From: Gloeocapsopsis sp. IPPAS B-1203
GTDB taxonomy: Bacteria; Cyanobacteriota; Cyanobacteriia; Cyanobacteriales; Chroococcidiopsidaceae
NCBI RefSeq assembly: GCF_002749975.1
Contig: NZ_PEIG01000025.1
Location: 1-58,329, forward strand
Direction of reading: 5' to 3'
DNA length: 58,329 nt
Both the position numbers and the translations under genes were made by a program. Each line of letters opens with the position of its first letter. Positions within the stretch are counted from its first letter, which is position 1. Below are positions 8,501 through 18,303 of the stretch, one piece after another. Under the pieces are notes generated by a model. The model did no database searches. It was not told the origin of the DNA and worked only from the letters and a program-made list of their open reading frames with translations.

Positions 8501-9178
8501 TTACTTTTTAAATCCTAGACACGCAATACTTGACCAATGGGGAAATCCGCCAGTTAATGGATAGCAATGAATGTCAGTTAATCCTGCCTTGGTCATCATC
8601 GCTACTAAAATCTCTGGTGTCAGACAATCATTACCCCACTGCAATTGAATCAAAGATCCAAGTAGACCTGAAAGCGTTACGACAATGAGTATTGGCGCTT
8701 TTGGACGTAACACCCTCACCATCTCTTGAATTCCACGATCGGGGTTAGGCAAATGCTCCAACATATGCGCACTCATAACCAAGTCATAAGTGTTGTCATT
8801 AAAGGGCAACAGCCGCACATCACCCTGACAAACTTGATGATTCACTTCTGCTTGATTGAGTAACTGGCGTGCCTTTGCTAGCATTGCTGGAGAAATATCT
8901 ACACCAACAATTTTTAAATGGTCTACAGTTTGGGCTAAAGAGAGACTAAGAGCACCTGTACCAATGCCACAATCGCATACACTTGAGCGATCGCTAAGAG
9001 TTAGCATTCCACATTTTTGTAGCGATCGAAATAACTTAACGTAGGCACGATGATAACCAAAAAGTTGAAGGTAAGCGTGCCAGCGTGGAGCAGCCTTATT
9101 GTACATTTGACGCAGTTGATCGTTTGTCGGACAAACTCGCTGAATTGAAATTTGCCACCATCCGATAACCCACTGCAT
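8501..9178 (-). CDS. Class I SAM-dependent methyltransferase
   Basis: The frame opens at 9202 with TTG, but the ATG at 9178 is chosen because AGGAG stands 8 bp before it. About 225 residues: motif I VCDCGIGTGALSLSLA, acidic residue in IVGVDISPAML, DLVMSAHMLEHLPNP and MVRVLRPKAPILIVVT. It belongs to the Methyltransf_11 group with unknown substrate. It is first in a minus-strand pair with the gene at 7818 and shares the neighbourhood with the METTL7-like gene at 6938; the three are divergent in sequence, so this is a functional grouping rather than a recent expansion. Confidence 0.83.
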   Translation of the reverse strand: MQWVIGWWQISIQRVCPTNDQLRQMYNKAAPRWHAYLQLFGYHRAYVKLFRSLQKCGMLTLSDRSSVCDCGIGTGALSLSLAQTVDHLKIVGVDISPAMLAKARQLLNQAEVNHQVCQGDVRLLPFNDNTYDLVMSAHMLEHLPNPDRGIQEMVRVLRPKAPILIVVTLSGLLGSLIQLQWGNDCLTPEILVAMMTKAGLTDIHCYPLTGGFPHWSSIACLGFKK

Positions 9179-9375
9179 GAGAAAAACTCCTAACGACATC
9201 AAATTGCTATAGTTTCAATGTCGCGCTTGCAGCAGCAATTTCCAATGTCCAAAAGGATAGGTGCAGGGATAGTTTTTCTGTATCAATTTCAAAAATGGTT
9301 GCTACAAATCAGGATCTCATCTTCTTTCTCCCGCAGTTCCCTCAACCTAAGAGATCGCGATTGTTTTGTGTAACT

Positions 9376-9721
9376 TTATTGCTTGAGGATCTCAAGTAAG
9401 TCGTCTGGAATAGACATTCTTTGTGTGTTGTCAAGGTTTACTCTGCCATCTCGCAACAAGCGTTTGCGCCCAAATAGTAAGGTTAAGGGTGCTGCCCATA
9501 CAGTTTGCCAGAATTGTCCGTGAATCTCCTTAATATCTCTTTGTAACCAAGCTAACTTGAGCATTTCCCAGTGAGCGATCGCATGCGGCACAGGATACAT
9601 CTGACCAAGAATATGTGCTCTTTGCAATGCTGTTCCACGCATCTGCAAAATTTTTTGCTTCAAGGGCTAGTTGTGCTTTAGATATTTCGGCTTGAAAATG
9701 TTCGCGTACGATTGCTTTCAT
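9376..9721 (-). pseudogene. DUF3703 family protein gene, frameshifted
   Basis: Two overlapping frames together give one DUF3703 protein. The upstream frame (start 9721) encodes MKAIVREHFQAEISKAQLAL and then EAKNFADAWN; the downstream frame resumes with TALQRAHILGQMYPVPHAI and runs to IPDDLLEILKQ at 9376. The join requires removing one base in the TT at about 9633-9634 of the plus strand. The two parts together have the usual DUF3703 length of about 110 residues. Either the gene is broken or the base is a sequencing error. DUF3703 has no established function. It lies near the methyltransferase and MerR genes. Confidence 0.75.
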
Positions 9722-9853
9722 CAGTGCCTCCTATCTTGGGTAGAAACTAATTCTGTCAGCATTCACCCCAAAACTGCTTTAATTCCAATATGATGCTTTC
9801 GGGGCAATTAGCCACTAGCCAAAAGGATGGTTGGCAGCATTTTTGGCGATCGC

Positions 9854-12520
9854 CTACTCCAAAAGCCCAATTTCTCTGGCTCGCATGACTGCCTGAGTGC
9901 GGTTACTTGCGTTCAGCTTGCTGTAGATATTGCGGGCGTGCCATTTCACAGTGGGAAGACTGACAATCAGTTCATCTGCGATCGCTTGATTAGAAAGACC
10001 ATTCGCAAGGTAATGTAAAACCTCTAGTTCGCGATGACTCAAAGGTTCAATTAGAGACTGGGCTGGAGTCGGAACAACGACACGACCAAAAGCTGCAAAT
10101 AAACAACTGACATATTTTGGATGAATTCCTTGTGTAGCAGCATGACGCAACAACGCAATCATCGGCTTGCCTTCATCGACAAACAGCCGAATATATTCTC
10201 CACTACGGGGGATATAAAGTGCTTTTTCTAAGTAATGTAACGCTTGTGCTATATCTTGACGAGCTTGAAATACTAAAGCTTGCAATATTAATACTTCCAT
10301 TACTCGTGCTTTACGCCCACCTGCTTTGGCAAAATCATAAAGTCGGACGAGTAGTCGCATCGCATCATCGAGATATGATTGAGCTTCATTTGCCGACGTA
10401 CCACGAGCAATGAGGACTCTGGCAAGGGTTAGGTAATCTAATTCAGAACTGTATTGCAGTTCATCCTCTACACCCAGATCGCTGTTTTCTGCCCAGGCGA
10501 TCGCTTCTTCCAAATTTCCCTGCGCCAGATGCAATCGTACTCGACAAGTCGCAACAGAAAGAATTGTAGGCCACAACCACGTTGGTAATTGCTCTGCTGC
10601 TTGAATTGCTGCCCAGGCTGCTTGCGTATCGCCTTGCGCCTGACACACTCGTGCTAAGGTAATGTAGCCCATCATGACACCAGGTTGGCGTGTTTGGCTA
10701 CCGCGTTCGATGCTCTCGTGTAAGTGTTGTGCTGCTGCTTCTAGTTGATTTTGTTCGCGTAAGAATTCAGCGATCGCTACTTGGACTAAAACACCTGCAT
10801 AGGTTGCTAACCATCCCCGTTTGGTTGCTAGATCGACACCTTGTTGACATAGCGTTACTGCTTGATACATTCGCCCCCGCAAAGCTTGAAACTGCGCCTG
10901 TAAATACAAGCCCGCGATCGCTGGATCGGCAATACCTTTAACTTGACCAATGCGAGTGGCTTCATTCAAGACTGGAAGTGCTAAGGCAAAGTTGTCAGTC
11001 ACAAAGTAGGTAACACCCAAATTTAAGACAATTATTGCCCGTATCCAGGAACCATCTTGAGGTAGGAGTTGTAATGCTTGTTGCATCAAGGCGATCGCTG
11101 TATTTCCATCTCCCTGTTGTCGTGCTTGCATTCCTTTGATTGCTGTAACGAGTCCCCAAAGCCTTTGGGTATTTGCACTTTCCTCTTGTGGTCGTTGTGT
11201 TAATAAATGTTCAATGTTGTGTACTGCAATAAACGCCGCGTCAAATTGTGATAAAGAATATCGCGCCCATCCCTCAGCCAGCAACAACCACGGGCGATTT
11301 GCTACGAGTTCTTGAGGTAGTGCTTCTAGCCAAGCAAGCAACGTTACCGGATCAAAGCGAGGATGACTCGTCTGTGCTTCTTGTTCAATCAATTCGGCTG
11401 CCCACAGAAAATCTTGAGCTGCGATCGCGTGTCCAATTGCTTCTAATATGAATTTGTGTTGTGCATACCACCAAGCAGCGCGACGGTGATACTCTGGTAC
11501 TTGCTCAGATACGCGATACAACCGATGATGCAACAGTTCGCGAAAGAGGTGATGATATCGATACCAGTTGCGATCGCGGTCTAACGGCACAACAAATAGA
11601 TTACGGTGTTCTAGCTGTTCTAATTCAATCACATTTAGCCCATCGTGTCCCACTACGGTTGCACAGAGCGAGTCACACATTCGCTCTAAAATTGAGGTTC
11701 GTAACAGAAAAGTTTGGATGTGTTTGGGCTGGCACTCTAGCACTTCCTCGACGAGGTAATCTAGGATGTAGCGCTGGTTTCCTGGCAAAGCAATCAATGC
11801 AGAGATGTCTTCTGCACTACGCACCGACAGTACTGCTAACTGTAACGCTGCAACCCATCCTTCTGTTCGTGCTTGAATTGTCTCTAGCTGTTCTTTTGAT
11901 AGCTCTACGTGCATCGATTGATGCATAAATTCAGCGACCTCAGCAACAGTGAAACGCAAATCAGCCGTGCGGATTTCAGTTAATTGAGCGCAAGCCCGCA
12001 TTCTTGCTAAAGGTAAGGGAGGATCGACACGACTTGCGATCGCTAAGTGAAGTTGCGGTGGGAGATGCTCAAGCAAAAAAGCGAGTGCTTCTTGGATCAG
12101 AGGCGCAGTAATGACATGGTAGTCATCTAAAGCTAAAACATACTCATCGGGAAGTCTGGCAATTTCATTAATTAGTGGAATTAAAAAAGACTCAAACCCA
12201 GCAGGCTCGATCGAGTGGAGCATTGCTAAAGTCGATTCTCCGATGTCATGTTTGAAGGCTTTGAGCGCATGCACAAAATATGTCCAGAAGCGCAAGGGTT
12301 GGTTATCACCTTCATCTAAAGATAGCCAACTGACTGCCATTTCGGCTTGACGCAACCACTCACTTAATAATGTTGTTTTTCCAAATCCAGCAGTTGCCGA
12401 AATCAGAATTAACTTGCACTCCCTACCCTGATTTAACTGCGCAATCAAGCGATCGCGCCTCACGAGGGACGAGCGTATTGTCGGAACATAAAATTTTGTC
12501 GATAACAGCGGGCTAGTCAT
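9854..12520 (-). CDS. LuxR-family regulator of the MalT/LAL type
   Basis: 888 residues. An N-terminal STAND ATPase domain carries Walker A ATAGFGKTT (about residues 43-51), a Walker-B-like YVLALDDYHVI and typical MalT sequence in QEALAFLLEHLPPQLHL. A long helical TPR-like region rich in Ala/Gln/Leu fills the middle. The C-terminus is a LuxR HTH (LSHRELEVLHYLANGLS, then LPTVKWHARNIYSKL). These large ATP- and ligand-dependent activators control neighbouring or distant genes; the inducer is unknown. It starts at ATG 12520 and is monocistronic. It lies upstream of, and on the same strand as, the DUF3703 fragment. Confidence 0.92.
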   Translation of the reverse strand: MTSPLLSTKFYVPTIRSSLVRRDRLIAQLNQGRECKLILISATAGFGKTTLLSEWLRQAEMAVSWLSLDEGDNQPLRFWTYFVHALKAFKHDIGESTLAMLHSIEPAGFESFLIPLINEIARLPDEYVLALDDYHVITAPLIQEALAFLLEHLPPQLHLAIASRVDPPLPLARMRACAQLTEIRTADLRFTVAEVAEFMHQSMHVELSKEQLETIQARTEGWVAALQLAVLSVRSAEDISALIALPGNQRYILDYLVEEVLECQPKHIQTFLLRTSILERMCDSLCATVVGHDGLNVIELEQLEHRNLFVVPLDRDRNWYRYHHLFRELLHHRLYRVSEQVPEYHRRAAWWYAQHKFILEAIGHAIAAQDFLWAAELIEQEAQTSHPRFDPVTLLAWLEALPQELVANRPWLLLAEGWARYSLSQFDAAFIAVHNIEHLLTQRPQEESANTQRLWGLVTAIKGMQARQQGDGNTAIALMQQALQLLPQDGSWIRAIIVLNLGVTYFVTDNFALALPVLNEATRIGQVKGIADPAIAGLYLQAQFQALRGRMYQAVTLCQQGVDLATKRGWLATYAGVLVQVAIAEFLREQNQLEAAAQHLHESIERGSQTRQPGVMMGYITLARVCQAQGDTQAAWAAIQAAEQLPTWLWPTILSVATCRVRLHLAQGNLEEAIAWAENSDLGVEDELQYSSELDYLTLARVLIARGTSANEAQSYLDDAMRLLVRLYDFAKAGGRKARVMEVLILQALVFQARQDIAQALHYLEKALYIPRSGEYIRLFVDEGKPMIALLRHAATQGIHPKYVSCLFAAFGRVVVPTPAQSLIEPLSHRELEVLHYLANGLSNQAIADELIVSLPTVKWHARNIYSKLNASNRTQAVMRAREIGLLE

Positions 12521-12702
12521 AGGTCGTGCCTATCAATCTTTCTTATAGTTGCAGCACCGCAATGCAGATGAGTTAATTATCAAATTGCGATCGGGCTTAA
12601 TCTTTAAGCTAGATGCTCGCTTTTCCCTAATTTAGCTTATACCTTAGAGTTAACCTTAAGAATGCAAAGGAGTACAGCGCTAGTGAGTAGGACGCTAAAG
12701 TT

Positions 12703-12888
12703 ATGACTGCTGATTCAGTTATCCCGCGACAAAATCTCCCTGCCAAAATTTTTCATTGGCTCAATATCATTAGCTTGCTATTAATGGTGTTTATATTCTG
12801 GTGACACGCCGCTAGCGACATCGATTTGTTAGTGATAAAGATATCAAAGCACTACAGCGCACTCAAAACCAAAAGCGACGTAACTATG
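12703..12888 (+). pseudogene. Decayed copy of the cytochrome b561 gene
   Basis: This is a degenerate duplicate of the intact gene at 19609. It shares the leader (GTGAGTAGGACGCTAAAG before the ATG), the start MTADSVIPRQ and the stretch KIFHWLNIISLLLM, then loses about 160 bp of membrane-segment coding sequence and rejoins at TTTATATTCTGGTGACACG out of frame. A stop follows at once, and TGG has become TAG in the remaining part. Similarity ends near 12888, right beside the binding-protein gene of cassette 2. Homologous leader sequence extends upstream to about 12620. Confidence 0.88.
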
Positions 12889-12892
12889 TTTA

Positions 12893-13888
12893 CTACTTTA
12901 CTAAATATTTGAATAAATCTTCAAGAATTTTATTAACTCCTAAAGGTCCACCAGCAAACCAATCACTTTGGCTTACTTCATACACCCGTTTATTTTGTGT
13001 TGCTTTCAAGTTAGACCAAAGAGGATGTTGTAAATAAGATGACAGAGGAGCATGGCTTTCATTAATTACAAATAAAACATCAGTATCATATTTATTTAAA
13101 TGTTCCATACTTAATTCTAAGTAGCGTTCTTTTTGATTTTTCTGAATTGATGGACGCTTCAATCCTGCATCATCAAGAACTTGGTTAAATACAGTATCTT
13201 CATTAAAAGACTTAATATTTTGTCCAGAAATTCCAATGACAGAGACTTCTATGCTTTGTAACTGTTTACCCATTTGGCGTTGGAATTCTTGGATGCGGTT
13301 TTGGTACTGATTTAATACTAGCTCTGCTTCTTTCTCCTGGTTTAATACTTGGGCAATATAGCGGAAATTATCCTGAAAAGAAGTAAAGCTCTCCCAGTCA
13401 ACCAACACTGTAGGAGCAATATTAACAAGTAAATTATAAATATCTTTGTGATATTCACGTCCCAAAATTAAGTCAGGTTTAAGCATGAGAATTTTCTCTA
13501 GAGAAGGCTGAAAGGCGCTGCCAACTTGTTGAATACCTGTTAATTGCTGGTAGTCTATACCACGAAAGAAAATTCCTTGTTCAGCGTTATAAGTAGCTAC
13601 TCCAATTGGTTTTACACCCAAAGCCAACACAGGATCGAGGATAGTCGAGTCATGTAAAGTGATGATACGTTGAGGGTTCATTGGAATTTTTGTTTCACCT
13701 TCAGCATGCTTAACTATTCGTGTAGATAATAGTGAAGAAGTAGGTAAGGGCTTAACAATTTGGCTTGAACTATTGTGAGAAATGTTCTGACAAGACCACA
13801 GCAAAATAATAGAGATAAGTCCTAAAAAGAATAGTCTAATATAACTCCTAATGTTATTGTTCCTCATTGCAAATAAGACATTCTTCAA
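12893..13888 (-). CDS. Iron-siderophore ABC transporter substrate-binding lipoprotein (cassette 2)
   Basis: 331 residues of the FecB/FhuD type. A hydrophobic N-terminal segment ends in a lipobox LWSC (Cys33). Family motifs are present: PQRIITLHDSTILDPVLALGV, LEKILMLKPDLILGR and VYEVSQSDWFAGG. It lies 174 bp downstream of the MFS gene and is last in the cassette. The stop codon is only a few bases from the end of the decayed b561 copy. It is a separate lineage from the proteins at 391 and 40378, although all three share the layout, suggesting different ligands. Confidence 0.9.
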   Translation of the reverse strand: MKNVLFAMRNNNIRSYIRLFFLGLISIILLWSCQNISHNSSSQIVKPLPTSSLLSTRIVKHAEGETKIPMNPQRIITLHDSTILDPVLALGVKPIGVATYNAEQGIFFRGIDYQQLTGIQQVGSAFQPSLEKILMLKPDLILGREYHKDIYNLLVNIAPTVLVDWESFTSFQDNFRYIAQVLNQEKEAELVLNQYQNRIQEFQRQMGKQLQSIEVSVIGISGQNIKSFNEDTVFNQVLDDAGLKRPSIQKNQKERYLELSMEHLNKYDTDVLFVINESHAPLSSYLQHPLWSNLKATQNKRVYEVSQSDWFAGGPLGVNKILEDLFKYLVK

Positions 13889-14062
13889 AAACTTATTAGT
13901 TAGAATGTTAACCTGGTTTTGATATTTAAAGTGCGTTTTTATTGTTACACTAAAAAATATTTTTTAAAAACTTCCTTTATTCCCTTTCGCGTAAGGAAAT
14001 TTATATTCTTAATTTTCTCCTTTTTTAAAAAGTTAGCAAAAGCAAAAAATCACTGAACTATA

Positions 14063-15391
14063 TTAAGTTTCATTTTGTCTAGCACCATAATCAGGCACAA
14101 TAATTTCTACATCCCGTAGTTGACGAAATGCGTAACCAGCCAAACCAATCAGTACACCAAAGAAGGCAAATAAAGTATACTGAACTGCCATTCCTGCTCC
14201 AGAGCCTGTATCGAAAAAGCTACCTAAGATAGGTGTCAAACTGCCACCTGGTTGCATTGCGGGAGAGAAAACATAATCAGCCAATGGACCTGAAAGCGCT
14301 AACCCAACTGGGGAAGTCATTTGAGAAATCAGATAACGAGTAGCGAAGACACGCCCTTGTACATCTGGTTCTACTTTAGAAAGCCAAATGGCTTGATTGG
14401 AACTACTGATAAAAGGCCAAAAGAAAGCTGCAAAAAAGGCAGCAACTATCCAAATGGTTACTGAATTCCCTAGACCAAACACCATCATGCTGCTGTAACT
14501 GAATACTGTACCTAATAAAAACCCATGAATGCGACGCTTAAAACCACCCCAAATACTAAGCAAGGAAGCCCCAACTACACCACCGATGCCAGTAGCAGCT
14601 TGTATATTGGCGTATACGGCAGCATCATTAGCACTGCGAGCTAGAATGACTGGTGAATGTATTCCATACAAAATAGTATCTACAAAGTAGAGAAGCAGCA
14701 GAAACACCAGAATAGCTAAGAGGCTTGAACGTTTAATAATGTAGCGGAAACCAAAAGTTAGCTCTTGCCACAAAGTTTCGTTTTCTTGATTTTGTTTGCG
14801 ACGCTCAGGTTGAGGAATATGCACAACCCAAATAGTCGCGATCGCCACAAAAAAGGTGCCCAGATCTATTGTTAATATACCGACTAAACCAATAGTGTAG
14901 TAAAGTATTCCGGCTAGGGCAGGAGCCATGATTGTTGAACCAAATTGGGTAATGTGTTCGCTCATGGCGGCGGCTCTTGTGTAATGCTGCTTCGGCACAA
15001 TCATCGACATTGAAGCTGAATAAGCTAAACCTTGAAAGTAGCCAAAGAACCCATTAATACCTCCAGTTATATAGAGGTGCCAAATCTCTAGGCGATGAGT
15101 CAAAAATAATCCGAGGACAATCACAGTAGAAATTCCTGCTACTGTATCCCCCAACACGAGCAGTTGCTTGCGGTTCCAGCGATCCACAACTACCCCAGCA
15201 AAGGAAGACGCGATCACTCTTGGAATCTGGGTGAACAACAAAATCAAAGACAAGGGGGTTGCTTGCTCCGTTGCTTGCCATGCCCAAAGGGTAACAGCAA
15301 AGTTAGTCATTTCCGAACCCAGGATTGAAGCTACCTGACCAATCCAAATAATCAGAAATGTCCGCAGGCTAGTTGGCTGATATTGCTCCAT
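14063..15391 (-). CDS. MFS transporter, probable siderophore exporter or importer (cassette 2)
   Basis: About 442 residues with some 10-12 hydrophobic segments and the EntS/MFS_3 style: RTFLIIWIGQVASILGSEMT at the start, motif A-like GVVVDRWNRKQLL, and later FGFRYIIKRSSLLAILVF. The frame opens at a TTG directly after the receptor stop; the ATG at 15391 is the more normal start. It follows the receptor gene with almost no spacing, so they are probably translationally coupled. MFS genes in such cassettes either export the siderophore or take ferric siderophore across the inner membrane; the sequence does not decide. It is unique to this one of the three cassettes. Confidence 0.85.
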   Translation of the reverse strand: MEQYQPTSLRTFLIIWIGQVASILGSEMTNFAVTLWAWQATEQATPLSLILLFTQIPRVIASSFAGVVVDRWNRKQLLVLGDTVAGISTVIVLGLFLTHRLEIWHLYITGGINGFFGYFQGLAYSASMSMIVPKQHYTRAAAMSEHITQFGSTIMAPALAGILYYTIGLVGILTIDLGTFFVAIATIWVVHIPQPERRKQNQENETLWQELTFGFRYIIKRSSLLAILVFLLLLYFVDTILYGIHSPVILARSANDAAVYANIQAATGIGGVVGASLLSIWGGFKRRIHGFLLGTVFSYSSMMVFGLGNSVTIWIVAAFFAAFFWPFISSSNQAIWLSKVEPDVQGRVFATRYLISQMTSPVGLALSGPLADYVFSPAMQPGGSLTPILGSFFDTGSGAGMAVQYTLFAFFGVLIGLAGYAFRQLRDVEIIVPDYGARQNET

Positions 15392-15415
15392 ATGGCAGGT
15401 GACGACAATCAGCAA

Positions 15416-18094
15416 TTACCAACTAACGCGGTAATTGACGCTGAGGGTTCGACCTCGCTCCCAATTATTTAGGAGTTCATCAAGACCACCGCCTGCTTGG
15501 GAAAAAACCGAGGAGTACTTGTTATTGAGTAAATTTTGGATACCGACTTCTAGAGTTCCCACACCTATCTCAATGCTGCTGATGAAATCCACAATAAGAT
15601 AGTCCGTAATTGAGACAAAATCACTTCCAGCTTCAAAGCCGCGATCGCGATTACCCACATAAAGAAATTGCAATCGGTTACGCCAGCCAGGAGTGGTTTG
15701 ATTTTCGACATAAGCTGTTAGTTTCAGTGGTTGAACTTCTAAAGTTCGTAGAGCAGCATAATTACCATCTTCATCCTGATCGTCTTCTCCCTCTGTCCAA
15801 GTTAAGCTGCTACCAAGTCTCCAGCTGATTGTTGGCTGCCAATCAAGAGTTGCTTCCACCCCGTAGTTCCGTTGGGGAGCGCGAACAAACTGAAGTGTAC
15901 CATCTGGTAAACCACGTGAGGATAAACCTAGATCCGAATAGTTATAGAACGCAGCCAGCGTTGCCTGTACGTTATTCCAATTGCCGCGTACGCCAATTTC
16001 GTAGTTGTCTATCTTTTGCGGCTGAAGAAAGCGAACATCCCGCTCAATGACAAATCCCAAGGGTAAAAAGTTGAGGACGCGGAAAAGTTGCGGTACTGAA
16101 TAGCCTTGGGCAAAGTTAGTATAAAAACTGACTTCGGGTGTTACTGTATATACAGCACCAAGATTAAAAACAGTATCATTAAAGTCAAGTTCGCCACTTG
16201 GGACTGGAGGACCGACGTACGGATCGAAGTTGTCATCCAACACAGGAGTGAATTCGTCAACGCTGAAATTGAAGCTTTCATAACGCACCCCACCGCTGAG
16301 AATTAATTGTTCGGTCACATCCCATTGCAACTGAGTAAACAACCCTAAACTACTTAAATCGAAGGCTGGGTAATAAACTATTTCATCAATCTTGCGCAGA
16401 ATCCGATTATTGTTGCTGCTGGTGTCAAAGGCAACTGGGTCAAACAATTCTTGGAGCGTATTTCCTTCTTGTTGTTGCTCATAATCGGCTCCCCATAGTA
16501 AGGAGACAGATGAAGATAATGGTGTCTGAATTTGTAATCTTCCACCAATAGCTTCTTCGTCAGCTCGGAATCGATTGATAGAATCAGCAAAGCGACCTCG
16601 ATCGTCTCTAGCAAGACCTAATTCTTCAGACTGCCGATAATATGCTTGGGCTTGAACTGCACTGCCGAAAAGATTGTCATTAGTGTAGTTGAGGTTGACT
16701 GATGTACTTCTGATGCGCGGATCGTCAGTTCCCTGATAATTTTGATTTTCTCGCAGGGCGCGAGTTTTTTGCAATCCTGGAATCGTGCGGGTAATCGGAT
16801 CGGCAATGTAATCCACATCACGCGAGTTATTCCCATAATTGACAGAGAATTGTAGACGTTGCTGCTCGTCGATACTAACTCCTATCTTGCCTAGGATATT
16901 TGTTGAAACAGTGTTATCCGATGTGGCGTTGTTGCTAGGAATGCGATCGCCATCGGCATCAAAGAAACTAGGAACGGTGTCTCGCGATAAGGAGAAAAGG
17001 TAGTCAAAACTGCCCTCGGTTCCAGAAATCCCATACTGCAGAAAATTTCCAAAGCTATCTCCTCCAAGAAATGCATTTCCTCCAGCCGCAGCACTTATCC
17101 CCAGTTGCGCAGTTGAAGTCAATGTGTCCTCACTTGGTCTTCTGGTAATGATATTGATAACTCCGCCAGAAGCTCCCTGACCGTAGACAGCTGTTGGTCC
17201 GCGCACAACTTCAATCCGTTCAATTGCATCTGGTGAAATGTACTCCAACTGAGTGTTGACAAATGAATTGCCTTGCTGAGGTACACCGTCAATTAAAATG
17301 GAAACTGGTCTTCCCCGTAAAGTTTGGGCGTTTCCTGCGCGATTGAGTGAGTTTGGTGGTCCTAAGCCTGGAACTGTCCGACCAACGATATCCCCGATAT
17401 CATTTGTTAAAGTTGATTGTTCCTCAATTTGTTCGCGGGTAATCACCGTTACACTGCGCGGCACGTTTGTGATTTCTTCTGCTGTACGTGTCGCTGTTAC
17501 AACTATTTCAATTGGGTCTTCAGTTGCAGCAGATGGTTCTTCTGACTCTTGTTGCGTTTGTGGTTGTTGTGTGAAAGAGGCAACTGGTGTCAAGCTGATA
17601 ATTAAACCCTCTTCACTATCAAACAACTCGGCTGTTGGCACTGCTGTTCCTGTGACTACGACTCGGATGGTATTAGCATCTTGATTGGTGACTATTACCT
17701 CAGAGATTTCTGCTACTGGGTTTTCTTGACGGAACGTATTATTACCTGATGGTAAACGCAGTTGCGCGTTAGGAATCTCGGCAATATAGTTATTTCCTTG
17801 ACTCTTATTTATAGGTTGTAGTTTTTCCGCTTGATTTGTCTCTAAAATGACCTCTATTCCTTTATCAGTTGTTTGTAACCTAACACCTGTAATTTGAATG
17901 TATGCTTGAGACTCTTGTTTAATATTGGTCAGAGGGTGTTCGATTTCTTGTAAAGAAGAAATAGGATGTGAAGAGTTAGCTAGCCTCAGAATTTCTTCTT
18001 GTAACATTCCTTGAGCTTGCGCGCGTTTAAAAGGAGAAACCAAAACTAAAGCTAAAATCGTCATCAAAACAAGTCTTTGTAGTTGACTAGCCAT
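15416..18094 (-). CDS. TonB-dependent receptor with AMIN domain, IutA/CirA-like class (cassette 2)
   Basis: 892 residues. A signal peptide ends near AQAQ (residue 28). An AMIN domain (ITGVRLQTTDKGIEVILE, about 68-120) precedes a TonB-box-like IEIVVTATRT and a plug with NVPRSVTVITREQI, LRGRPVSILIDGVPQQ and IERIEVVRGPTAVYGQGASGG. That plug differs from the FhuA-type receptors at 1505 and 41418 and is closer to catecholate/hydroxamate receptors such as IutA or CirA. The barrel ends in SVNYRVSW. It is followed immediately by the MFS gene and preceded by an AraC regulator. The substrate is inferred only as a ferric siderophore. Confidence 0.92.
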   Translation of the reverse strand: MASQLQRLVLMTILALVLVSPFKRAQAQGMLQEEILRLANSSHPISSLQEIEHPLTNIKQESQAYIQITGVRLQTTDKGIEVILETNQAEKLQPINKSQGNNYIAEIPNAQLRLPSGNNTFRQENPVAEISEVIVTNQDANTIRVVVTGTAVPTAELFDSEEGLIISLTPVASFTQQPQTQQESEEPSAATEDPIEIVVTATRTAEEITNVPRSVTVITREQIEEQSTLTNDIGDIVGRTVPGLGPPNSLNRAGNAQTLRGRPVSILIDGVPQQGNSFVNTQLEYISPDAIERIEVVRGPTAVYGQGASGGVINIITRRPSEDTLTSTAQLGISAAAGGNAFLGGDSFGNFLQYGISGTEGSFDYLFSLSRDTVPSFFDADGDRIPSNNATSDNTVSTNILGKIGVSIDEQQRLQFSVNYGNNSRDVDYIADPITRTIPGLQKTRALRENQNYQGTDDPRIRSTSVNLNYTNDNLFGSAVQAQAYYRQSEELGLARDDRGRFADSINRFRADEEAIGGRLQIQTPLSSSVSLLWGADYEQQQEGNTLQELFDPVAFDTSSNNNRILRKIDEIVYYPAFDLSSLGLFTQLQWDVTEQLILSGGVRYESFNFSVDEFTPVLDDNFDPYVGPPVPSGELDFNDTVFNLGAVYTVTPEVSFYTNFAQGYSVPQLFRVLNFLPLGFVIERDVRFLQPQKIDNYEIGVRGNWNNVQATLAAFYNYSDLGLSSRGLPDGTLQFVRAPQRNYGVEATLDWQPTISWRLGSSLTWTEGEDDQDEDGNYAALRTLEVQPLKLTAYVENQTTPGWRNRLQFLYVGNRDRGFEAGSDFVSITDYLIVDFISSIEIGVGTLEVGIQNLLNNKYSSVFSQAGGGLDELLNNWERGRTLSVNYRVSW

Positions 18095-18303
18095 AACTCC
18101 ACATAACCAGATACAAAAGTTGAGAAGTTTTTTAAATAAATAGAATTGTTCAACACCACAAAACTTGGCTCCAGTACTTCCTGCATTGGCGGAGTATGAG
18201 CAGTATGTTCAGTGCAGTTTTTAGTAATTACTATCAGTAAGCTTATAGGAAAGTTTGAAAGTTTAAAGCATGGATTTGATGGCTAGGCGGAATTTCTTGG
18301 TGG

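Noticed and set aside
11461-11928. 155-aa plus-strand frame
   Set aside because: It is the antisense shadow of the MalT-like regulator and shows no domain.
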